Shown: one piece after another, positions 56,710-64,000 of the stretch
Layout of the letters: the number at the start of each line of letters is the position of its first letter
How positions within the stretch are numbered: the first letter of the stretch is position 1
Origin: Haematobia irritans
Lineage: Eukaryota > Arthropoda > Insecta > Diptera > Muscidae
Direction: 5' to 3'
Length of the DNA: 64,000 nucleotides
NCBI RefSeq assembly: GCF_050003625.1
Contig: NC_134397.1
Span: 197,057,063 to 197,121,062 of the forward strand
Made by a program: the position numbers and the translations under genes
The notes under the pieces: model-generated
Database searches by the model: none
What the model saw: only the letters and a program-made list of their open reading frames with translations
What the model was told of the DNA's origin: nothing

Positions 56710-58165
56710 GATCACGGTTGCCACTCGAGCAAAAAAAAATCTACAAAATTTTGGAGAAAATATTACCAAAAGACTACCCATTCCATAAAAAATATAAATA
56801 TTAAATTTTGGAAAAAAAAGTTTACCAATAATCTACCATACATAAAGTCTGATTCTGGAAAATTTTGTCAAAATTTTATTTCTATAGAAAAATTTGTCAA
56901 AATTTTATTTCTATAGAAAATTTTGTCAAAATTTTATTTCTATAGAAAAGTTTGTCAAAATTTTATTTCTATAGAAAATTTTATCAAAATTTTATTTCTA
57001 TAGAAAATTTTGTCAAAATGCTATTTCTATTGAAAATTTTGTTTTTGAGCGTGCTTCCTCTATCTTCATTCGTTTTGTTTGTTATTGTTGGCTTCTCTTC
57101 AATCGTTATTGTTGTTTTTGATCTCAGCTTAAAGCCATGCATTGACTAAACTACAAGTGTAGCTTAACCAACAATAACAAACAAAACGAATGAAGATAGA
57201 GGAAGCACGCTCAAAAACAAACCCAGCCAACTACATTCAAATCGATGATTTGAGTTTGGCAAAGGAAAAGAGATATGCTTGCAAATTTGTTTAGGCAGTA
57301 GCCGAATATCAAACCTTTTTTCAGAAGGTTCAGGTGCAGTTCACTTTGGGTTGAGTGAATTACCCGAATTTGTTCCGATAATTGGTTGATAGTTGTGCTG
57401 CAAGTAGAGGATGCTGATGAGGAATGTGGTAATTACGAAACAGCTGTACATCCAACCATCTTACAGTCTATAGGGCTTTGCCCAAATAAATTTGACAAGC
57501 ATAATTTTCCTCTGTTGGTTAAGCTACAGTTTAGTCAATGCATGGCTTTAAGCAGAGACCAAAAACAACATTAAACTTTATTTTTATAGAAAATTTTGTC
57601 AAAATGCTATTTCTATTGAAAGTTTTGTCAAAATTTTATTTCTATAGAAAATTTTGTCAAAATTTTACGGCTATAGAAAATTTTTGTCAAAATTTTACGC
57701 CAATAGAAAATTTTTGTCAAAATTTTAGTTCTATACAAAATGTTGCCAACATTTTATTTCTATAGGAAATTTTGTGAACATTTTATTTCTATAGGAAATT
57801 TTGCAAAAATTTTGTTTTTTTTTTTTATTTCTATAGATAATTTTGTCAAAATTTTATTTCTGTAGAAGATTTTGTCAAAAAAGTATTTCTAAAGAAACTT
57901 TATGAAAATTTTACTTCGTTAGAAAATTCTGTCAAATTTATATTTCTATAGAAAATTTTGTCAAAATTTTATTTCTATAGAAAATTCTGTCAAGATTTTA
58001 TTTCAATAGAAAATTTTGTCAAAATTTTATTTCTACAAAAAATTTTGTCACAATTTTATTTCTATAGAAAATTTTGTCGAAATTTTGTTTCGTTAGAAAA
58101 TTTTGTCAAATTTTTAACTCTATAGAAAATTTTGTCAAAATTTTAGCTCTATAGAAAAATTTGTG
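56710..58165. repeat. Minisatellite-bearing element, split by a foldback
   Basis: It begins ACGGTTGCCACTCGAGC and TCTACAAAATTTTGGAG, with 29-bp units at 56865-57040 and 57580-58165 (more than 25 units in all). The variant TCAAAATGCTATTTCTATTG occurs only just before and just after the foldback at 57041-57569, so either the units there were duplicated on insertion or they are adjacent copies. Confidence 0.8.
57041..57569. mobile_element. Foldback element with a perfect 51-bp inverted repeat
   Basis: 57041-57091 (GTTTTTGAGCGTGCTTCCTC ...) is the exact reverse complement of 57168-57218, with a 76-bp spacer. The spacer segment 57111-57169 (GCTTAAAGCCATGCATTGAC) recurs inverted at 57517-57569. 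So two overlapping hairpins span 530 bp. The rest (57219-57516) has no recognised domain. Minisatellite lies on both sides. This resembles foldback-type transposons; the class is uncertain. Confidence 0.7.
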
Positions 58166-58369
58166 AGACGAAGTTTGTAACCTGAAGATGGTCCCAAGTC
58201 ATATAAGACCCCTGTATAATCTTAATTTCTATGGTAAGTTATTAAATAAAATATTTCTTTGTAAGTTTATTTGCCACACCAACCGCCAAATTTTTTATCA
58301 AAATTTCAAAATGAAGCTTACTAAATTTCATAGATTTTTTTAAATTTTGTTCGTAAGTATACTTTTTTT
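58166..58369. other. Short spacer
   Basis: Unremarkable AT-rich sequence between minisatellite and family A; I see nothing in it. Confidence 0.4.
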
Positions 58370-58787
58370 TATACCCTCCACCATAGGATGGGAGTATATT
58401 AACTTTGTCATTCCGTTTGTAACACATCGAAATATTGCTCTAAGACCCCATAAAGTATATATATTCTGGGTCGGGGTGAAATTCGATCTGAGCATGTCCG
58501 TCCGTCCGTCTGTTGAAATCACGCTAACTTCTGAACGAAACAAGCTATCGACTTGAAACTTGGCACAAGTAGTTGTTATTGATGTAGGTCGGAGGGTATT
58601 GCAAATGGGCCATATCGGTCCACTTTTACGTATAGCCTCCATATAAACGGACTCCCAAATTTGGCTTGCGATAGCTCTAAGCGAAGCAAATTTCATATCC
58701 GATCCGGCTGAAATTTGGTACATAGTGTTAGTATATGGTCTCTAACAACCATGCAAAAATTGGTCCATAGCGGTCCATAATTATAAA

Positions 58788-59718
58788 GGGTGATTTGTTA
58801 AGAGCTTGATAACTTTTTTTTAAAAAAAAACGCATAAAATTTGCAAAATCTCATCGGTTCTTTATTTGAAACGTTAGATTGGTCCATGACATTTACTTTT
58901 TGAAGATAATTTCATTTAAATGTTGACCGCGGCTGCGTCTTAGGTGGTCCATTCGGAAAGTCCAATTTTGGGCAACTTTTTCGAGCATTTCGGCCGGAAT
59001 AGCCCGAATTTCTTCGGAAATGTTGTCTTCCAAAGCTGGAATAGTTGCTGGCTTATTTCTGTAGACTTTAGACTTGACGTAGCCCCACAAAAAATAGTCT
59101 AAAGGCGTCAAATCGCATGATCTTGGTGGCCAACTTACCGGTCCATTTCTTGAGATGAATTGTTCTCCGAAGTTTTCCCTCAAAATGGCCATAGAATCGC
59201 GAGCTGTGTGGCATGTAGCGCCATCTTGTTGAAACCACATGTCAACCAAGTTCAGTTCTTCCATTTTTGGCAACAAAAAGTTTGTTAGCATCGAACGATA
59301 GCGATCGCCATTCACCGTAACGTTGCGTCCAACAGCATCTTTGAAAAAATACGGTCCAATGATTCCACCAGCGTACAAACCACACCAAACAGTGCATTTT
59401 TCGGGATGCATGGGCAGTTCTTGAACGGCTTCTGGTTGCTCTTCACTCCAAATGCGGCAATTTTGCTTATTTACGTAGCCATTCAACCAGAAATGAGCCT
59501 CATCGCTGAACAAAATTTGTCGATAAAAAAGCGGATTTTCTGCCACTGATTTTGGTAATAAAATTCAATGATTTGCAAGCGTTGCTCGTTAGTAAGTCTA
59601 TTCATGATGAAATGTCAAAGCATACTGAGCATCTTTCTCTTTGACACCATGTCTGAAATCCCACGTGATCTGTCAAATACTAATGCATGAAAATCCTAAC
59701 CTCAAAAGAATCACCCTT
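58788..59718 (-). mobile_element. Tc1-mariner-superfamily transposon, DD41D type, internally deleted
   Basis: Ends AAGGGTGATTTGTTAAGAG and, inverted, AAGGGTGATTCTTTTGAGG, with TA on each side (58786-58787, 59719-59720); removal restores the family A word CCATAATTATATATAGCCCC. 931 bp against an expected 1.3 kb or more, because part of the transposase gene is deleted. The insertion is younger than the family A copy. Confidence 0.92.
58893..59605 (-). pseudogene. DD41D transposase with N-terminal deletion
   Basis: On the minus strand the native start gives MNRLTNEQRLQIIEFYYQNQ (first helix of the DNA-binding domain), then the frame shifts at about 59545 into NPLFYRQILFSDEAHFWLNG, so roughly 100 residues holding the rest of the helix-turn-helix region are lost. 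From 59546 to 58893 the catalytic half is open (217 codons): first Asp in FSDEAHFW, second in WFQQDGATCH, third in DLTPLDYFLWGYVKS. 41 residues separate the second and third Asp, as in the rosa/DD41D group. The C-terminus HLNEIIFKK is intact. Without the DNA-binding part it is unlikely to transpose, but catalytic residues are all present. Confidence 0.88.
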
Positions 59719-60087
59719 TATATAGCCCCCCATATAAACCGATCCCCCGATTTGGCTTGCGGAGCCTCTAAGAGAAGAAAATTTCATCCGATCCGGCTGA
59801 AATTTTGTATATGGTGTTAGTATATGGTCTCTAATGACCATGCAAAAATTGGTCCACATCGGTCCATAATTATATATAGCCCCCATATAAACCGATCACC
59901 AGATTAGACCTCCGGAGCCTCTTGGAAGACCATAGTTCATCTGATTCAGTTGATATTTGGTACGTTGTGTTAATATATGGCCTCAAACACCCATGCAAAA
60001 ATTGGTCGAAATCGGTCAATAATTACATATAGGCCCCGTATAAACCGATCCCCAGATTTGACCTCCGGAGCCCCTTGGAAATTCGAA

Positions 60088-61045
60088 AATTCGGCACTTG
60101 TTTTCATCATCGCACGTAGTATTTCGATGAGCTATGGTATCCGGTTTCCCTGAAAACGAATACCAAAATGCAATTTTCTACACCACCTCCACATTTAACT
60201 TGGAATATTCCAGCATCAATTGCTGACAACGAATTGCAATTCTTGATAGAAATCTCCAGACATCCGCCAATTACGAGAGGTTGTTTAGATTACAGGCAAA
60301 TGATGATGGTAATTCATTTTAATGGAGTGAATAAAAACCACTTCGCTGTCCTTGAAACTAATGATACCTCTCTCCCTTCATAATTCGAACAGTTGAAAAC
60401 ATTGAAAAGACCGTGTGAATCAGTCAGTTAGCCAATCTTAGGTATACCGCCCCCCACCAAGCATCAATTTCTTATATCACGATTGCAGTCATAATTATTT
60501 CGCACCTTATGGCATATTCGCGCCCCCTATTATTAGCGCAAAAGTTGGAAAACTGTTGTTTTTTTTTTTGTTTTAATTCAAAATCAGATAACGTGTGATG
60601 GAGGTGTTCAAGTGTTCGATTAGATCCGATTACGAATTACAGCAACCTTGCCTCACTTGGCCCATTAGTTTTAGTCATACACACGGACATGGGTACTATA
60701 TTGTCTACATTATGTGTCAGCACCTGTTGCTCAAGCTAATTAATAATGGACACGGCATCTACTGTTCATGTAAACCAGAACAGAACATTTGTAATTGGTC
60801 ATGCTGTGTTGCGTGAATATGGACATTTTTATCCCCAAGACAAATATGCAGGAATTCTTGAATTTCGTTAACAAATTGTCTTGGCGAAAACATTATCCAA
60901 AATTTGGATTAGCAAAAAAGAAAAACACAAACAATTACGAATTATTTGGACATACCTGCACTGAAGCACCTAAACTCATTACACGTCATTTGATATCTAA
61001 ACTCTGTAAATTTTTTACTCCAATTGAGAAGTAAAATCGGGAAAA
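60088..61045 (+). pseudogene. Unidentified coding-like relic
   Basis: Low in dispersed repeats. Open stretches in different plus-strand frames have protein-like composition: MQFSTPPPHLTWNIPASIAD and on to 60383; MDTASTVHVNQNRTFVIGHA ending EYGHFYPQDKYAGILEFR at about 60749-60875; and, overlapping by frame, NKLSWRKHYPKFGLAKKK and LITRHLISKLCKFFTPIEK to 61034. The breaks look like frameshifts in one former reading frame. I do not recognise the family. It could be a decayed host gene, a transposon gene or chance. Confidence 0.3.
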
Positions 61046-61370
61046 TTAATTTTTAATTTGAAAGGGAGGCCGGTGTTTAAAGTGCTCTGTCAAAACCTCA
61101 AAACCTGGACTAATATAGCTCATCTTCACACTTGAACTGCTTTCAGACAAATTACGATTACAATAGGGACGATAAGTGCTCATAGCAAAAAAAATTGGAA
61201 GTTGTTCCGCAAACATTTCTTTTAAAGCACAGCCTGGAATCAAGATTTGTCCACTTCCGTTGCAGTCCTTTTGGACTAGTTCACAAACATTTCTTTTAAA
61301 GCGCACCCTGGAATCCCCCATTAAGTTTTTTCCACTTCCGTTGCGCATTCCGGGATCCCTTATCTATTTG
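61046..61370. repeat. Fragment of the CCCAGCAAAA element
   Basis: ATAGCAAAAAAAATTGGAAG, then TTGTTCCGCAAACATTTCTT and TTTAAAGCACAGCCTGGAAT, the reverse of the right part of 40325-41367. The half AACATTTCTTTTAAAGCGCA is duplicated at 61288. Confidence 0.6.
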
Positions 61371-62521
61371 TATACCCTAAACCACATAGTGGTCAGGGTA
61401 TAATAAGTTTGATCGGCCAAAAAATGTGCCTACCAGAAATATTGATTTTAGACCCCATAAAATATATACCGATCGACTCAGAATCACCTCCTGAGTCGAT
61501 CTAGCGCTTGTTGTCCGTCCGTCCGTCTGTCCATGTATTTGTTGTTCACACGATTCCGGTCGCAATTATTGACCGATTTTTGATGAAATTTGGTACAGGG
61601 AGTTTTTTGGGCACAAATCGGATCAAATTTAGATATAGCTCCCATATATATGTATCGCCCGATTTCGACAAATGGGGTCACGTTGCGCGTTTTTTCAAAC
61701 GGATCGTCACCAAATTTCGCAAAAGGTAATCTTTTCCATCGCCCTTCAAGTCTGCAAAATTTCATCCAAATCGGTTCAGATTTAGATATAGCTCTCATAT
61801 ATATGTATCGCCCGATTTTCCCAAATTTGGCCATAAAACCCTTATTTATCAACCGATCTTACCCAAATTTGGCTAAATGTAGTCTTCTATAGCACTAACT
61901 ATATGTGCAAAAAATCATCGAAATCGGTTCAGATTTAGATATAGCTCCCATATATATGTATAGCCCGATTTTCCCAAATTTGGCCATAGAACCCTTATTT
62001 ATTAACCGATCTTACTACAAGTTGGCTAGATCCAGTCCTCTATAGTACTAACTATATGTGTAAAATTTCATCGAAATCGGTTCAAATTTAAATATATCTC
62101 CCATATATGTATCGCCCGATTTTCAAAAATTCGCCCTTATAACCTTATGTTTGACCATACAGGCCTCATTTCGTAGCTGATCTTACTCAAATCTTGCACA
62201 AGGTAACCTTTTGTGGTATTAATCAAACCCGCAAAATATTATGCAAATTGGTTCAGATTTAGATATAGCTTCCATATATATGCATCGCTCGATTTTCCCT
62301 AATTTGGCCATAGTACTCTTATTTATTAACCAATGTTACACAAATTTCAAATTTTGATGTACTAGCCGATCGTACTTATACGTACTTGTAGCTCTTACAT
62401 AAAAATATTGCTCGATTTTTACAAATTTGGATTTATTACCCACACTAATTTAACGATTTTCTCTTTTTTATAATGGGCTCAATATTAGTGGCATACTAAC
62501 TCCGTAGGCGCAATATCAACA

Positions 62522-63195
62522 CAGCCAGTGTTGCTAGAAGTAGGGAAAATTCCCTATATGTAGGGTTTTCTAATATTTAGCGTCTTGTAGGGACGTAGGA
62601 CATTTTAACTCAACACAATTTGTAATAATTTTTAGATTTTGGTGGCTCTAGAGGAGGAAATTAGAAGCCGGCAAGGCTTGATCTTTAACAATGTGTGGTA
62701 AACTTTATTTCTGTAGAAAATTTTGTCAACATTTTATTTCTATTGAATATTTTGTCAAAATTGTATTTCTATAGAAATTTTTTTCAAAATATTATTTCTA
62801 TAAAAAATTTTCTCAAAATTTTATTTCTCTGGAATTTTTTCTCAAAATTTTATTTCTATAGAATTTATTGTCAAAATTTTATTTCTATAGAAAAATTTCT
62901 CACAAACATTTGTTTATAGAAACTTTTTCCAAAATTTAACAAAAAAGATTACTAATTTGGGTAGAATTCTACCAACTGTGCAACCGTGGTGGTAATACAA
63001 ATTTATATTCTAAGTTATATACGTTGCATATTCATGTTTTAAGATAATAAAGTACTTAGAACCATTTTTGTTTTGTAAAATTTTTTAAATTAAAATATAG
63101 TAGGGAAAATTGTTTGGGAATGTATGGGAAAGTAGGGAAATTTTTTTTGTCCTTGTAGGATAAACCGAACATTTTCCCTGGCAACATTGACTATG
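62522..63195. mobile_element. Element with CAGTGTTGCTAG-type ends nested in family D
   Basis: Left CAGTGTTGCTAGAAGTAGGG with AAAATTCCCTA, right TTTTCCCTGGCAACATTG: the ends are inverted (CARTGTTGCYAG) and both are followed inward by GGGAAAAT. It contains about eight 29-bp minisatellite units (62695-62935). No transposase. hAT-like ends are suspected, but I could not find a clear 8-bp duplication. Confidence 0.55.
62695..62935. repeat. 29-bp minisatellite
   Basis: Units of TTTATTTCTATAGAAAATTT + TGTCAAAAT, more diverged than in other arrays, followed by GGGTAGAATTCTACCAACTG as at 32440-32540. Confidence 0.75.
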
Positions 63196-63385
63196 AGCTA
63201 TAGTCAGATTGACACAAAGCACCCATAGACATGTACCCCTTAATTTTCTTAAATATGCAACTGCGGTTTATCTCCCAGACATATATGTTACCCCACAAAT
63301 GCTTATGATTACTAATTCTGTAATGGTGGTTTAGGGTATGATATAGTCGGCCCCGCCCGACTTTCTACTTTACTTACTTGTTTTC

Positions 63386-63640
63386 ACTTCCGATGTAATC
63401 CTGTTAGACAAGTTTTAGAAAGTACGAAATTAGGCCGTTTTAAGTGAAAAATTAAGTTTTGGACAATAAAACTTCACAAAAAAGAATAGAAAATCAAAAA
63501 AGCATAAAAAATAATGAAAAAACCATCCCCACTGGGATTTGAACCTGTGTCGTTTGACTTTTTCACTTCCATGGAAGTTTTTTTTTTTGAGAAGGTTTTG
63601 CAAATTACGATAATTTAAATTTTTGTTGATTTTTAATGGA
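63386..63640 (-). repeat. Fragment of the CCCAGCAAAA element with tRNA-like B-box
   Basis: On the minus strand: TTTCCATGGAAGTGAAAAAG, TCAAACGACACAGGTTCAAA and TCCCAGTGGGG, matching 40975-41050; then TTAAGTGAAAATT-type body. Positions 63641-64000 hold no recognised feature. Confidence 0.55.
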
Positions 63641-64000
63641 AAAATATATTTATACAAAAAAATATGCCAACAAATATTTTTTTGGAAAAATATTTAATAA
63701 AAAAATTTCCACTGCCCTATAGGCGATACTTCCCACCAAGTTAGCTTCAAAAAATTTGGTGAGTAGATTTGTAGTTATAAAAAAATTGATTTTAGAAATA
63801 AAAAGGGGACACGCCCCCTTTTTAGAGTAATTGCTATAAATACCTCGAAAAATAGTGCTCGATCTTTTTTTCAACACTTGTTTCGGGTCTCAGATTAATT
63901 TTCTGTAAGGAAATCTATAGTAACTACTGAAACCTTGTTTCTTTGAGATAACTATATATACTAATATTTTGTATATTATGGCAGACATCGAGGACCATTC

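Larger units (their letters stand above)
58370..60087 (-). repeat. Family A repeat split by a DD41D transposon
   Basis: The 3' end TATACCCTCCACCATAGGAT at 58371, TA core, GTCCGTCCGTCTGTTG, modules to 58787 and again from 59719 (AGCCCCCCATATAAACCGAT) to about 60087, where it is cut in CCGGAGCCCCTTGG. The hairpin end is missing. Confidence 0.85.
61371..63385 (+). repeat. Family D repeat, full length, with nested element
   Basis: Start TATACCCTAAACCACATAGT, GTCY tract TTGTCCGTCCGTCCGTCTGT at about 61510, modules with TTTAGATATAGCTCCCATAT at 61628, 61781, 61934 and 62087 (three intervals of exactly 153 bp), then 62258 (171 bp). It ends GGTTTAGGGTATGATATAGT with CTTTCTACTTTACTTACTTG at 63381. It is interrupted at about 62522-63195. 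Confidence 0.85.

Noticed and set aside
61377..61852. Open frames at 61377-61892
   Set aside because: They run through family D modules and the GTCC tract on both strands, as expected for a 153-bp period.

Overview
This is nuclear DNA of a higher (calyptrate) fly, most likely a muscid. The evidence is an irritans-type mariner end, a tRNA-derived SINE ending in tandem CCTAA, elements carrying the (TA)n and (GTCY)n pair described for dipteran mini-me/INE-1-like repeats, and AT-rich spacer. The species cannot be named from sequence alone. No bacterial or organellar genes were seen.

Most of the 64 kb is transposable elements nested in each other. I could place many boundaries to the base because targets are duplicated: hAT-type insertions with 8-bp duplications at 3217-6613, 3716-6304, 20270-22605, 36248-36801 and 52669-55421; TA-duplicating elements at 33189-33760, 40325-41367, 45352-45559 and 58788-59718; two Helitrons at about 4043-5932 and 19018-22995, both inside the same 29-bp AT-rich minisatellite; a CACTG-ended element at 12623-13288 inside a mariner; a 353-bp SINE at 49974-50326 with a 10-bp duplication; and a 5'-truncated jockey-like retrotransposon at 50938-52163.

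The commonest component is a group of long repeats in three sequence families (here A, B and D). They are built of tandem modules whose length is exactly 153 bp in almost every interval I counted, although the families differ a lot in sequence. Because 153 is 51 x 3, they give long, probably meaningless open frames.

One convincing host gene was found: a three-exon minus-strand gene at 44730-45647 encoding a 183-residue secreted protein that resembles the insect DUF1091/DM8 family. Its first intron is mostly filled by a foldback MITE. A Gln/Ser/Thr-rich coding fragment at 38727-38979 looks like a host exon piece caught inside a repeat. A coding-like relic at about 60150-61035 stays unidentified.

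Layout: 1-3216 decayed SINEs, transposase relic, family D; 3217-6613 hAT nest; 6614-12433 family A/B/D and a 1.3-kb low-repeat stretch; 12434-17022 mariner, CACTG elements, SINE; 17023-24025 minisatellite + Helitron + hAT; 24026-39144 families A/B, MITEs, hATs; 39145-43837 family A; 43838-46370 mariner fragment and host gene; 46371-56100 family A, tandem duplication, retrotransposon, hAT; 56101-64000 minisatellite, foldback, DD41D element, family D. The elements do not form a working pathway; what they show is the order of insertions.
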